NCBI GenBank assembly: GCA_036274195.1
Contig: DASUGD010000050.1
Coordinates: 1-64,000 of the forward strand
Direction: 5' to 3'
Source: JAJKIV01 sp036274195
Lineage (GTDB): Bacteria; Gemmatimonadota; Gemmatimonadetes; Gemmatimonadales; Gemmatimonadaceae
Length of the DNA stretch: 64,000 nt
The position numbers were made by a program, and so were the translations under genes. Numbering within the stretch: the first letter of the stretch is position 1; every line of letters starts with the position of its first letter. Positions 7,818-17,976 of the stretch are shown here, piece by piece. Under the pieces are notes generated by a model. It had not been told where the DNA came from, did not search any database, and saw nothing but the letters and a program-made list of their open reading frames with translations.

Positions 7818-8576
7818 CTACTGCCATACACCCCGGGCATCCGACACCATCGTCCGCCGCGACACGAGCCTGCGGTCCTCGAACAGCTTCACGAGCAGCA
7901 CCCCGGCGACGAATCCGCCGACGTGCGCCCAAACCGCCACGCCGCCGGACACCTCGGGGTCGACCTGGTTGAGCTGCGGTAGCGCCGTCAGCACCTGGGT
8001 CCCGAACCACCAGAGCAGCGCGACCCAGGCCGGGAATCGCACGAAGAACAGAAAGACGAAGTACCTAACGTGAACGCGCGGGTAGAGGACCAGGTATGCG
8101 CCCAGCACTCCGGAGATCGCGCCGGACGCGCCCACCGTTGGGACTGGGGACCCGGGGTCGAAGAGCACGTGCGTCGCCGCCGCGGCGAGGCCGCAAACCA
8201 GGTAGAAGACGAGGAAGCGGAACCGGCCCATGCTGTCCTCGACGTTGTTGCCGAAGACCCAGAAGTAGATCGCATTACCGAGAAGGTGTCCCCAGCTCCC
8301 GTGCAGAAACATGGACAGGAGCGGCGTCAGCACGTTGATCGCGTTGTCGTCGATCTGGCAGCCGAGGTTCGGACCGATGGGGATCGTGAAACCAACCGGA
8401 CGCCCGTGCGTGAGCTCCGCCGGGACGAGCCCATAGTTGCAGACCGCCGCGGCAAGCTGCCTGGCGTTGGTACCCGCACCTTCCACGAGCACCCATGCCG
8501 CCAGCATCGCCGCCAGCAACAGGTAGGTCATGACCGGCGTGCGAAGCGTCGGGTTTTCGTCGCTGATCGGGATCAT
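7818..8576 (-). CDS. Rhomboid-family intramembrane serine protease
   Basis: Polytopic membrane protein of 252 residues with about six hydrophobic segments. The rhomboid signature is complete: the HGSWGHLLGN helix, catalytic Ser151 in GASGAISG and catalytic His218 in AHVGGF. A hydrophilic insert between the first and second segments contains several cysteine and asparagine residues. Start at ATG 8576 (IPISDENPTLRT); an open extension to 8672 would add 32 unlike residues. It lies about 50 bases upstream of the EutN genes in the same direction, and may share their transcript. No functional link to microcompartments is established. Confidence 0.9.
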   Translation of the reverse strand: MIPISDENPTLRTPVMTYLLLAAMLAAWVLVEGAGTNARQLAAAVCNYGLVPAELTHGRPVGFTIPIGPNLGCQIDDNAINVLTPLLSMFLHGSWGHLLGNAIYFWVFGNNVEDSMGRFRFLVFYLVCGLAAAATHVLFDPGSPVPTVGASGAISGVLGAYLVLYPRVHVRYFVFLFFVRFPAWVALLWWFGTQVLTALPQLNQVDPEVSGGVAVWAHVGGFVAGVLLVKLFEDRRLVSRRTMVSDARGVWQ

Positions 8577-8793
8577 TGGCCCGCGGGAGAAGAGGTACGG
8601 ACGAGTTGGTACGACGCGATCGACTGCCAGTCTCGGTCCGGACGATAAGAATCGCGCGTCGAATTCTGCCAAACTGACTTAACGGTCCGGCCCTGACCTT
8701 GCGACCTGCCACGCCACGTCGCGAGCGAGCGCGTGTCAGTCCGGTCAGACGCTTCAGCTCGACTTCGATTTTATTACTCCCTGCGAGGGCGCA

Positions 8794-10728
8794 ATGGCAG
8801 ATAAGGTAATTGGCATCGATCTGGGCACCACGAACTCGGTCGTCGCCGTGATGGAGGGTGGCGACCCCGTCGTGATCCCCAACTCCGAGGGTGGAAGAAC
8901 GACGCCATCGGTGGTCGGGTTCACGAAGGACGGCGAGCGCCTCGTCGGTCAGATCGCGAAGCGTCAAGCAGTCACGAACCCTCAGAACACGGTCTTCTCG
9001 ATCAAGCGGTTCATGGGCCGCAAGATCAGCGAAGTCGCCGACGAGATCAAACGCGTGCCGTACAAGGTCGTGGCGGGAAGCAATGACGTCGCGACCGTCG
9101 AGGTCCAGGGCAAGCGCTACACTCCGCCCGAGATCTCCGCGATGATCCTGCAGAAGATGAAGCAGACCGCCGAGGACTACCTCGGGCACTCGGTCGCGAA
9201 GGCAGTCATCACGGTTCCCGCCTACTTCAACGACTCGCAGCGCCAGGCCACGAAGGATGCTGGCAAGATCGCCGGCCTCGACGTGCTCCGGATCATCAAC
9301 GAACCCACGGCGGCCGCGCTCGCCTACGGACTGGATAAGAAAAAGGATGAGAAGGTCGCTGTATTCGACCTTGGCGGCGGCACTTATGACATTTCAGTTC
9401 TAGAGCTTTATGATGTCGATGGCTCGCGCCAGTTCGAGGTGAAATCAACCAACGGCGACACTCACCTCGGCGGCGACGACTTCGACCAGCGCGTCATCGA
9501 CTGGCTCGTGAGCGAGTTCAAGCGCGATCAGGGCATCGACCTCTCGAAGGACCCGATGGCGCTCCAGCGCCTCAAGGAAGCCGGCGAGAAGGCCAAGATG
9601 GAGCTCTCGTCCACACAGCAGACGGACATCAACCTGCCCTTCATCACGGCCGATCAGTCGGGCCCCAAGCACCTCAACTACACGCTCACGCGCGCGAAAT
9701 TCGAGCAGCTGGTGGATGACCTCATCCAGCGCACGATTCCGCCAATGAAGCAGGCGCTCAAGGACGCCGGCATCGATCCGAAGGAGATCGACGAGGTCCT
9801 GCTGGTCGGTGGATCGACGCGTATTCCGAAAGTCCAGGCGATCGTCAAGGACTTCTTCGGTAAGGAGCCCAACAAGGGCGTGAACCCGGACGAGGTCGTG
9901 GCGATCGGCGCCGCGGTTCAGGGTGCCGTGCTCACCGGTGAGCAGAAGGATGTGCTGCTGCTCGACGTCACCCCGCTCTCCCTTGGCATCGAGACGCTGG
10001 GCGGCGTGACCACGGTGCTCATTCCGCGCAACACGACGATCCCGACGAAGAAGAGCGAGACGTTCTCCACTGCCGACGACAACCAGACGACGGTCGAGAT
10101 CCACGTGCTGCAGGGCGAGCGCGAGCTCGCCATGTACAACAAGACCATCGGCAAATTCCAGCTCACCGGAATCCCGCCCGCTCCGCGTGGCATGCCGCAG
10201 ATCGAGGTCACGTTCGACATCGATGCGAACGGGATCCTGCACGTGACGGCACGTGACAAGGCAACCGGCAAGGAGCAGAAGATCCGCGTCGAAGCCTCGA
10301 GCGGTCTTTCCGACGCCGAGATCAAGCGCATGGTCGACGACGCCGAGAAGAACGCGCAGGCGGACAAGCAGCGCCGTGAGGAGATCGACGTTCGGAACCG
10401 GCTCGACAGCCTGACCTACGAGGTCGAGAAGAACTCGAAGGAATGGGCGGACCGCTTGCCCGCCGACCTGAAGACTCGCCTCGACAACGCGGTGGAGCGC
10501 GCGCGAAAGGCGCTGCGCGGCGATGACATGGGCGAGATCCGGGCGGCGCAGGAGGAACTCGCGTCGGCGTTCCAGGAGGCCGGTCGCTCGTTCTATGCAC
10601 AGCAGCAGGCGTCGCCGCCGCCGGGTGGGGAGCCGCAGGCGGGCGAGCCCGCGGGCGCCACGTCCTCGCAGAAGCCCGACGACGTCGTCGAAGCCGACTA
10701 CGAGATCGTGGACGAGGGTAAGAAGTAG
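8794..10728 (+). CDS. dnaK: Hsp70 chaperone DnaK
   Basis: ATP-dependent folding chaperone of 644 residues. The nucleotide-binding domain (to about 385) begins IGIDLGTTNS and contains the AVFDLGGGTYDIS phosphate loop. The hydrophobic linker is DVLLLDVTPLSLG. The substrate-binding domain and helical lid follow, ending in a Gly/Pro-rich tail and the bacterial terminal motif VVEADYEIVDE. GAGG precedes the ATG. grpE and dnaJ are not adjacent, and I see no CIRCE element in the upstream gap shared with the rhomboid gene (8577-8793). A hairpin lies about 85 bases after the stop. Confidence 0.98.
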   Translation: MADKVIGIDLGTTNSVVAVMEGGDPVVIPNSEGGRTTPSVVGFTKDGERLVGQIAKRQAVTNPQNTVFSIKRFMGRKISEVADEIKRVPYKVVAGSNDVATVEVQGKRYTPPEISAMILQKMKQTAEDYLGHSVAKAVITVPAYFNDSQRQATKDAGKIAGLDVLRIINEPTAAALAYGLDKKKDEKVAVFDLGGGTYDISVLELYDVDGSRQFEVKSTNGDTHLGGDDFDQRVIDWLVSEFKRDQGIDLSKDPMALQRLKEAGEKAKMELSSTQQTDINLPFITADQSGPKHLNYTLTRAKFEQLVDDLIQRTIPPMKQALKDAGIDPKEIDEVLLVGGSTRIPKVQAIVKDFFGKEPNKGVNPDEVVAIGAAVQGAVLTGEQKDVLLLDVTPLSLGIETLGGVTTVLIPRNTTIPTKKSETFSTADDNQTTVEIHVLQGERELAMYNKTIGKFQLTGIPPAPRGMPQIEVTFDIDANGILHVTARDKATGKEQKIRVEASSGLSDAEIKRMVDDAEKNAQADKQRREEIDVRNRLDSLTYEVEKNSKEWADRLPADLKTRLDNAVERARKALRGDDMGEIRAAQEELASAFQEAGRSFYAQQQASPPPGGEPQAGEPAGATSSQKPDDVVEADYEIVDEGKK

Positions 10729-10812
10729 CCGTTAGCAGCAGTTCAGCTTTCGGCCTCCAGGTTTCAGGTGACCACTGGACGTGCACGAAGGTCAGCAACG
10801 ATGGGAAGTGCG

Positions 10813-10838
10813 CGGGGCCGGGCGGTTTGCCGGCCCCG
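10813..10838 (+). terminator. GC-rich hairpin downstream of dnaK
   Basis: CGGGGCCGG (10813-10821) and CCGGCCCCG (10830-10838) form a perfect 9-bp stem with an 8-base loop. No T-run follows, so it is only a probable terminator. A second small palindrome, GACACC/GGTGTC, lies at 10870-10885 in the leader of the next gene. Confidence 0.45.
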
Positions 10839-10989
10839 TCAGCATCGAAAGATGAACCGGAAACTCTTCGACACCTGTCGGTGTCCTACGAAAGGAACCC
10901 CGCCGCGGCACGATTTTCCGTGACATAATTGCTCGACGGCGGACGTGTGGCGTCCATACATTCGAAAAGTCCAAGCAAGGACAAGAGCT

Positions 10990-12546
10990 ATGTCGTCTCG
11001 TACACTCGCACGCGCGCGATTCGGTGCGGCCGTGGCGATCGCTTTCGCCAGCGGTATCGTCTTCGCGTCCGGATTCGATCTCACCAGGTTCGGCTACGCG
11101 CAGTCGCGCAGCCCCGCCGCGAAGCCGACGGTACAGGAAGTCAAGCCGATCTCCGACGCGAGCAACGCGTTCGTCTCGATCGCCGAGCACGTCACGCCTT
11201 CCGTCGTCTCGATCCAGGCGGAGCGGGATGCAAAGCAGAGAATCCAGCGCTCGCCGCGCCGCAACGGCCCTCCCGGCCTGGAGGATTTCTTCCAGCAGTT
11301 CGATCCGCGATCTGCGCCCGCCGAGGCCAGCGGATCCGGCTTCATCGTCTCGAAGGACGGCTACATCCTCACCAACAACCACGTGGTCGAAGACTTCGAT
11401 CGGTTGAACGTGACGCTCACCGATCACCGTGTCTTCAAGGCGAAGGTGGTGGGTCGCGATCCGACGACCGACGTTGCCGTCATCAAGATCGATGGCAAGG
11501 ACCTGCCGACCGCCACGCTCGGCAACGATGAGAACGCCCGCGTTGGTGAATGGGTCCTCGCGATCGGCAACCCGCTCGGTCTCGACTTCACCGTCACCGC
11601 GGGCATCGTCAGCGCAAAGGGTCGCGGCAGCGCCGAGCTCCAGGGGCTCAACCGGGACGCGTACGCGATCACGGACTTCATTCAGACCGACGCGGCCATC
11701 AACCCGGGCAACTCCGGCGGTCCGCTCGTCAACGCGCGCGGTGAAGTGATCGGCATCAACAGCGCGATCGCGAGTCAGACCGGGTACTACTCCGGTTACG
11801 GGTTTGCGATTCCGATCACGCTCGCCAAGCAGGTGATGGATGACATCGTCGAGCACGGCAGGGTGCGCCGCGCGGTGATCGGCGTGCAGATCTCGCCGGT
11901 CAGCCCCGAGGATGCCAGCGTCGCGGGGCTCAAGAACATCGCCGGCGTGCTCGTTGGCGGCTACAGCGATGACAAGAGTCCGGCACGCGCGGCCGGTCTC
12001 GAAGCCGGCGACGTCATCATCGCGGCCGACGGCAAGCCCATCGATCGCGTGAGCACGCTGCAGCGAATCATTCGCAGCCATGAGCCGGGCGAGACGGTCA
12101 CCGTTGACGTCATGCGTTATGGCACGAAGAAGACGTTCAAGGTCAAGCTCGCCGAGGCACCGAGCAGTGCGACGGTCGCGTCGCGTGACAACGACGACGA
12201 CAATGGCGGCGCCAACGGCAGCGTCAGCTACGACAAGATCGGCGTCAGCGTGGAAGCTGTCTCACCCGAATTCCGGAGCGCGAAGCGCCTTGGCAGCGAC
12301 CGTGACGGCGTTCGAGTCACGGACATCGACGCGGCTGGCCCCGCACGCGGGCGGCTGTTCCAGAACGACGTCATCACCGCGGTTCTCTATCCGACGCCAC
12401 GCAAGGAAATCCACTCGGTGGCCGACCTGCAGTCGGTCTTGTCGCGCACGAAGGATGGGGACATCGTGAGCCTGCAGGTGTTCAATCCCGACGTGCAGGG
12501 CGCGGCGACGCGAGTCGTCAACATCCGGGTCGGCGGCGAGAAGTAG
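10990..12546 (+). CDS. Do/HtrA-family periplasmic serine protease
   Basis: Envelope quality-control protease of the DegP/DegQ/MucD type, 518 residues. It begins with an N-terminal signal or anchor segment (ARFGAAVAIAFASGIVFASG), then the trypsin-like domain with catalytic His131 (NNHVVED), Asp161 (TTDVAVIK) and Ser242 (NPGNSGGP). Two PDZ domains follow, at about 285-380 and 415-515; the first carries the AARAAGLEAGDVI-type loop as SPARAAGLEAGDVI. The ATG at 10990 has AAGGA eight bases upstream, which decides it over an in-frame codon at 10945. It follows dnaK, and a strong terminator ends it. Confidence 0.95.
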   Translation: MSSRTLARARFGAAVAIAFASGIVFASGFDLTRFGYAQSRSPAAKPTVQEVKPISDASNAFVSIAEHVTPSVVSIQAERDAKQRIQRSPRRNGPPGLEDFFQQFDPRSAPAEASGSGFIVSKDGYILTNNHVVEDFDRLNVTLTDHRVFKAKVVGRDPTTDVAVIKIDGKDLPTATLGNDENARVGEWVLAIGNPLGLDFTVTAGIVSAKGRGSAELQGLNRDAYAITDFIQTDAAINPGNSGGPLVNARGEVIGINSAIASQTGYYSGYGFAIPITLAKQVMDDIVEHGRVRRAVIGVQISPVSPEDASVAGLKNIAGVLVGGYSDDKSPARAAGLEAGDVIIAADGKPIDRVSTLQRIIRSHEPGETVTVDVMRYGTKKTFKVKLAEAPSSATVASRDNDDDNGGANGSVSYDKIGVSVEAVSPEFRSAKRLGSDRDGVRVTDIDAAGPARGRLFQNDVITAVLYPTPRKEIHSVADLQSVLSRTKDGDIVSLQVFNPDVQGAATRVVNIRVGGEK

Positions 12547-12571
12547 TTAGATTATTCGAGCCGATCGGTCA

Positions 12572-12606
12572 GACGGGGCGATCGCTGCGATCGCCCCGTC
12601 TTCGTT
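12572..12606 (+). terminator. Strong hairpin terminator after the HtrA gene
   Basis: GACGGGGCGATCG (12572-12584) pairs perfectly with CGATCGCCCCGTC (12588-12600) across a 3-base loop and is followed by TTCGTTT. This is the most canonical intrinsic terminator in the window. It sits just before the tRNA, so the tRNA presumably has its own promoter or is made from readthrough. Confidence 0.8.
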
Positions 12607-12607
12607 T

Positions 12608-12689
12608 GCGGAAGTGGCGGAATTGGTAGACGCGCTGGACTTAGGATCCAGTGGGGAAACCCGTGCGGGTTCGAGTCCCGCCTTTCGCA
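12608..12689 (+). tRNA. tRNA-Leu (anticodon UAG)
   Basis: Class II tRNA of 82 bases. Acceptor GCGGAAG pairs with CTTTCGC (one G-U). The D-loop contains GGTAGAC, the anticodon arm CTGGA-CTTAGGA-TCCAG reads TAG, a long variable arm follows, and the T-arm is GCGGG-TTCGAGT-CCCGC. The discriminator is A, and CCA is not encoded. It reads CUA and probably other CUN codons. CUA occurs here repeatedly as part of the GCCTAACG octamer. The 3' end lies one base from the end of the convergent DUF853 gene. Confidence 0.95.
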
Positions 12690-12690
12690 C

Positions 12691-14262
12691 TTACCAGATG
12701 CTTCGCCTGCTGCGCGTCGAGGTGCTGCGCTTGCGCGGTAGAAGCGCACCCATGATACCACGCGCCACCACGCCGGCCACCGTGCGCGTGAGCGGCGAGT
12801 TCATCACCTTCTCGAAGGTCGACGGTTCAGGCTTCGGCGCGCGGCCACCCGCTCGCGCCGGCGCGGGAGCGCCCGCCGCCGGCGCGCTCCCGACATCGCC
12901 CGCGTCGGCCGGTTGCGCAGCCGCCACGCGCTTCGCCAGCATCTCCCGCGCGCTCTCGCGGTCGACGGGCGTCGCATACTCCTTCACCTGCGCCGAGGAC
13001 GAGAGCCGCTGCGCCATCTCGGCGTCCGTGAGCGGACCCATTCGCGCGGCCGGAGGGATGAGGCGCGTGGCGAACGGCGGCGTCGGAGCGCCGTTAGGCG
13101 CGAGGACCGTCACGAACGCGTCACCGATGCCTAACGTCGTCAGCGTCTCCTCGATGTCGTAGAACGGCGTCTTCGGGAAGGTCCGGGCCGCCGCCTTGAG
13201 GGCCTTGTCGTCATCGGCGGTGAAGGCCCGGAGGGCGTGCTGCACGCGATTCCCGAGCTGGCCGAGCACATCGGCAGGGATGTCCTTGGGGCTCTGCGTG
13301 ATGAAGAAGATGCCGACGCCCTTCGACCGAATGAGCCGGACGACCTTCTCCACCTCGTCCAGCAGCGCCTTGCTCGCATTGTCGAACAGGAGGTGGGCTT
13401 CGTCGAAGAAGAACACCAGCTTGGGCTTGTCCACGTCCCCGACCTCGGGGAGGTGATTGTAGAGCGACGCGAGCAGCCAGAGCATGAACGTCGAGAAGAG
13501 CGCCGGCTTGTCCTGCACGTCGCTCAGCTCGAGGATGCTGACGAGACCACGGCCGTCTCGTTCGGTCTGCATCAGGTCATCGATGTTGAACTCCGGTTCC
13601 CCGAAGAACGCCTCCGCGCCCTGTTGCTGAAGCTCCACCATCTCCCTGAGCAGTACCCCGACCGTCTGCTTCGACATTCCGCCGTAGTCCTTGAGCTCCG
13701 CGGCGCCATCGCCGGCGAGATACTGCAGGACGGCGCGCAGATCGGAGAAATCGAGCAGGAGCAGGCCCTTGTCGTCGCAATACTTGAAGACGAGCGTGAG
13801 CACGCTCGTCTGCGTGTCGTTGAGACCGAGCACCTTCGACAGCAGCAGCGGGCCGAAGGCCGACACGGTCGCGCGAACCTGCGCGCCACTCTTCCCGGTG
13901 AGGCTCAGGAACTCCACCGGGAACGCGCTCGGGCTCCACGCAAACCCGGTATCCTTCGCGCGCTGGCCGATCCGGTCGTTAGGTGTGCCGGAGGCGCCCA
14001 CGCCGGACAAATCGCCCTTCACATCCGACAGGAAGACCGGCACACCCGCGCGTGAGAGCTGTTCGGCGATGAGTTGCAGCGTTCGCGTCTTGCCGGTACC
14101 GGTCGCGCCGGCAATCAACCCGTGCCGGTTGAGCATCGCGAGCGGAATCCGGACGATGGGCTCGGGATCGCACTCGCCGTCAGCGAGAACGGATCCCAGC
14201 GTGATCGCTTCGCCGGAGCTTGCATACGCCTTCTTGGCCGCCTCGATGATGTCCGCCCGCAT
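12691..14262 (-). CDS. HerA-like ATPase, DUF853 (YjgR) family
   Basis: FtsK/HerA-superfamily P-loop ATPase of 523 residues. Walker A is GATGTGKT (about residues 52-59). Walker B is LVFFFDEAHLLF, followed by an Arg-finger-like region and the SQSPKDIP-type sensor segment (FFITQSPKDIP). The last ~90 residues are an Ala/Pro-rich linker and a basic tail. The family is widespread and annotated as a helicase or DNA-translocase, but the substrate is not established. It reads toward the tRNA-Leu with a one-base gap and has no room for its own terminator. Confidence 0.9.
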   Translation of the reverse strand: MRADIIEAAKKAYASSGEAITLGSVLADGECDPEPIVRIPLAMLNRHGLIAGATGTGKTRTLQLIAEQLSRAGVPVFLSDVKGDLSGVGASGTPNDRIGQRAKDTGFAWSPSAFPVEFLSLTGKSGAQVRATVSAFGPLLLSKVLGLNDTQTSVLTLVFKYCDDKGLLLLDFSDLRAVLQYLAGDGAAELKDYGGMSKQTVGVLLREMVELQQQGAEAFFGEPEFNIDDLMQTERDGRGLVSILELSDVQDKPALFSTFMLWLLASLYNHLPEVGDVDKPKLVFFFDEAHLLFDNASKALLDEVEKVVRLIRSKGVGIFFITQSPKDIPADVLGQLGNRVQHALRAFTADDDKALKAAARTFPKTPFYDIEETLTTLGIGDAFVTVLAPNGAPTPPFATRLIPPAARMGPLTDAEMAQRLSSSAQVKEYATPVDRESAREMLAKRVAAAQPADAGDVGSAPAAGAPAPARAGGRAPKPEPSTFEKVMNSPLTRTVAGVVARGIMGALLPRKRSTSTRSRRSIW

Positions 14263-14360
14263 CGACCAACCCTTGTTGGAGTCTGCATCACTCTAGAGAC
14301 AGCGAACCGCCTTGGGAAGCAGGGCTCGCGTGAAACCACGCGACCGATCGACGAGCGGCC

Positions 14361-14393
14361 GTCGGAGGGCGCTCGGGTTGGTGCCCTCCCGAC
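14361..14393. repeat. Bulged inverted repeat in the DUF853-tig divergent gap
   Basis: GTCGGAGGGC (14361-14370) pairs with GCCCTCCCGAC (14383-14393) with one bulged C. It lies in the 236-base divergent gap, about 105 bases before trigger factor. It could be a leader hairpin or an operator. Nothing else is recognisable in this gap. Confidence 0.4.
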
Positions 14394-14498
14394 GGAGGGT
14401 TAGGTTTCCGCTCCAGCGTCGGTCACCGTGCGACGCCGGAACGGCGCGGTCCAAGCGTTGACGAGCCGGCCGGATACGTTACTTCCCTCGTGCCTTTC

Positions 14499-15746
14499 AT
14501 GAACATCGAGATCACTCCGAAAAAGACCGATGGGGTCGAGCGCCTCCTCCAGATCTCGGTGCCGGTCGAGACAGTTCGAGACGCCGAGGACAAGGCCGCC
14601 CGGCGCTACGCCACGCGCGTCCGGCTGCCGGGCTTCCGGCCGGGCAAGGCGCCGCCGGCGATGGTCAAGAAGAAATTCGCGGACGCCATCCGGCAGGAAA
14701 CGCTCGAGAGCCTCGTGCAGGAGGCCTACAAGGAAGTCGTCGAGCGCGAGCAGTTGAAGCTCGCTTCCCAGCCGCACGTGCACGACGTGAAATTCGGCGA
14801 GAACGAGCCGCTCACGTTCGAGCTCCACCTCGAGGTCCGCCCGGAGATCGCGCTGTCGCGCACGCAGGGATTCCGCGTCCAGCGCACCGAGCGACACGTG
14901 ACCGACGACCAGGTGCGCGAACAGGTGGATCAGGTGCGCGAGCAGCGCGCGACCTGGACACCGGTCGAAGACCGGCCCGCCCCTGGCGACATGGTGACCG
15001 TCGTACTCGCCACCGCGGACGAAACGGGCGCCATGCCGGACGGCAAGCAGTATCCGCTGGTCCTTGGCGCCGGCCAGGCGATTCCCGGCATCGAAGAGCT
15101 GATCATGGAAGCGCAGCCCGGCCAGACGGTCGAGCGGCCCGTGAAATGGCCGGACGATTTCCCCGATGAATCGCAGCGCTCGAAGACCAAGACGGTTCGC
15201 GTCACGCTGCAGGAAGTGAAGCGCAAGACGCTTCCCGACCTCGACGACGCATTTGCCCGTGAGGTCGGCGACTTCGATTCGATCGACGCGCTGCGCAAGG
15301 CGGTGCGCGACGATCTCGAGGCGAACGCGCAAAAGGAAACGGAGTCCGAGGTCCGCCAGCGACTGCTCGATGAGATCATCGGCGCCAACCAGTTCGACAT
15401 TCCGCCGAGCTGGGTCGCCCAGCTCGTGGACGCCTATGCGAACGCGTATCAGATCCCCGAGGGGGAGCGGGAGCGGTTCGCGGCGGAGTTCCGCCCCATG
15501 GCCGAGCGCCAGGTGCGGCGCGACCTGGTCATCGACACGGTCGCCGAGCGGGAGAGCCTAACGGCGACCGAGGCGGACCTGGATGACCGCATCGCGGAGA
15601 CTGCCGCGAAGCGCGGAGCCGATCCGGGCCAACTCTACGCCTCGCTGCAGAAAGCGGGACGACTCAAGGAGCTGGAGCGCTCGATCACCGAGGACAAGGT
15701 GTTCAAGTGGCTCCTCGAGCGGAACACGGTCGAGACGACCGGCTAG
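14499..15746 (+). CDS. tig: Trigger factor
   Basis: Ribosome-bound chaperone and peptidyl-prolyl isomerase. From ATG 14499 it has 415 residues and begins MNIEITPKKTDG, the usual family start. A GTG three codons earlier is possible, and neither has a good ribosome site. The ribosome-binding domain carries GFRPGKAP near residues 45-52 (usually GFRxGKxP). The FKBP-like domain (about 155-240) contains GDMVTV. The C-terminal helical chaperone domain completes the protein. It opens the classic tig-clpP-clpX-lon order, and clpP follows after 35 bases. Confidence 0.95.
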   Translation: MNIEITPKKTDGVERLLQISVPVETVRDAEDKAARRYATRVRLPGFRPGKAPPAMVKKKFADAIRQETLESLVQEAYKEVVEREQLKLASQPHVHDVKFGENEPLTFELHLEVRPEIALSRTQGFRVQRTERHVTDDQVREQVDQVREQRATWTPVEDRPAPGDMVTVVLATADETGAMPDGKQYPLVLGAGQAIPGIEELIMEAQPGQTVERPVKWPDDFPDESQRSKTKTVRVTLQEVKRKTLPDLDDAFAREVGDFDSIDALRKAVRDDLEANAQKETESEVRQRLLDEIIGANQFDIPPSWVAQLVDAYANAYQIPEGERERFAAEFRPMAERQVRRDLVIDTVAERESLTATEADLDDRIAETAAKRGADPGQLYASLQKAGRLKELERSITEDKVFKWLLERNTVETTG

Positions 15747-15781
15747 TTTTCGAGTAGATCCTTCACCGTCAGGGAAGCCTT

Positions 15782-16411
15782 ATGCCGACGATCTATCCTC
15801 CGTACGTCATCGAGCGTTCGAGTCGAGGCGAGCGCACGTACGACATTTTCTCGCGGCTCCTCATGGACCGCATCATCTTCCTCGGGACGCCGATCAACGA
15901 TGATGTCGCCAACATCGTGATCGCGCAGCTGCTGTTTCTCGAGGCGGACAATGCGGAGCGCGACATCCACCTGTACATCAATTCGCCGGGCGGCAGCGTG
16001 TCGGCGGGCCTCGCGATCTACGACACGATGCAGTGGATGAAGTCGCCGGTGAACACAATTTGCATGGGACTGGCGGCGAGCATGGGCGCGTTCCTTCTCG
16101 CGGCGGGACGAAACGGGAAGCGATCGGCGCTGCCACACTCGCGCATCATGATTCACCAGCCGTCGGGCGGAGCGCAGGGCACGGCGGCCGACATCGAGAT
16201 TCAGGCGAAGGAGATCATTTACCTTCGCGGGAAGATGAACGAGCTCATGGCCAAGCACACCGGCCGGCCGGTGGAGCAGATCGAGCGCGACATCGACCGT
16301 GACCGATTCATGTCGGCCGAGGAAGCCAAGGCCTACGGCATCGTGGACCATGTCATTGCCCAGCGCGGTGAGATCGTCGAGCCGTCCAAACAGCCGTCGA
16401 TGACTTTGTGA
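15782..16411 (+). CDS. clpP: ATP-dependent Clp protease proteolytic subunit
   Basis: Serine peptidase that forms the double-heptamer chamber of ClpXP/ClpAP, 209 residues. The catalytic triad is Ser100 (GLAASMGA), His125 (IMIHQPSGG) and Asp174 in DIDRDRF; each is offset by exactly +3 from E. coli mature numbering. A short N-terminal segment may be processed. AGGGA precedes the ATG. It is followed by a strong hairpin terminator, and clpX has a candidate promoter of its own. Confidence 0.97.
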   Translation: MPTIYPPYVIERSSRGERTYDIFSRLLMDRIIFLGTPINDDVANIVIAQLLFLEADNAERDIHLYINSPGGSVSAGLAIYDTMQWMKSPVNTICMGLAASMGAFLLAAGRNGKRSALPHSRIMIHQPSGGAQGTAADIEIQAKEIIYLRGKMNELMAKHTGRPVEQIERDIDRDRFMSAEEAKAYGIVDHVIAQRGEIVEPSKQPSMTL

Positions 16412-16419
16412 TATGAAGC

Positions 16420-16464
16420 GGTGCCTGCTTGTGAATTCGTTCACGAGCGGGCACCCTCATTTTT
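16420..16464 (+). terminator. Intrinsic terminator after clpP
   Basis: A long stem (16420-16455) pairs GGTGCC with GGCACC and continues through GCTTGTGAA/TTCACGAGC, with minor mismatches around an AATTCG-region loop. It is followed by CTCATTTTT. Confidence 0.8.
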
Positions 16465-16466
16465 GC

Positions 16467-16496
16467 TTGACCCCGTAAGGGGACGTCTATTAGCTA
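16467..16496 (+). promoter_or_regulatory. Candidate vegetative promoter for clpX
   Basis: TTGACC (16467-16472) and TAGCTA (16491-16496) are spaced 18 bases apart, immediately after the clpP terminator and ~50 bases before clpX. The spacer begins with a CCCC-gtaa-GGGG palindrome at 16471-16482 that overlaps the -35, a possible operator. The assignment rests on consensus resemblance alone. Confidence 0.4.
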
Positions 16497-16546
16497 TCCC
16501 GAGCCACCTCGCCTGATCGGCTGGGTACCCCGCATCACGGACCGCC

Positions 16547-17797
<1,251 letters not shown>

Positions 17798-17798
17798 A

Positions 17799-17930
17799 CT
17801 GAACTGGTAACAGGTTACTGGTACGGGTTATTGGTTATCAGAACCCCCGGGAGGCCTCTCGCAAGCGAGATGAGCGTCCCGGGGGTTCTTATTACCAGTA
17901 ACCAGTTCCAGTAACCTGTTACCAGTTCAG
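17799..17930. repeat. Nested perfect inverted repeat between clpX and lon
   Basis: The 23 bases at 17799-17821 match 17908-17930 exactly in reverse complement. Inside are GAACCCCCGGG (17841-17851) with CCCGGGGGTTC (17878-17888), and TCTCGC (17857-17862) with GCGAGA (17865-17870) around a 2-base loop. The outer arm is built from TGGTAAC/GTTACTGG words that recur again between the arms, as in other low-complexity intergenic repeats. The innermost part could terminate clpX transcripts. The whole unit could also cap clpX mRNA or attenuate readthrough into lon. Confidence 0.9.
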
Positions 17931-17976
17931 TTTCTGCCGGGTCCAAGCGCCCCCTTCGTGTCGTAGATTTCGTGGC

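Noticed and set aside
8577..8793. Search for a CIRCE or heat-shock promoter before dnaK
   Set aside because: No TTAGCACTC-N9-GAGTGCTAA and no convincing sigma-32-like pair was seen.
10893..10923. GGAACC plus TCCGTGA upstream of the Do protease, resembling an extracytoplasmic sigma site
   Set aside because: Spacing and the second element fit neither the E. coli sigma-E consensus nor the TGAAAC-N16-CGTA site at 53935.
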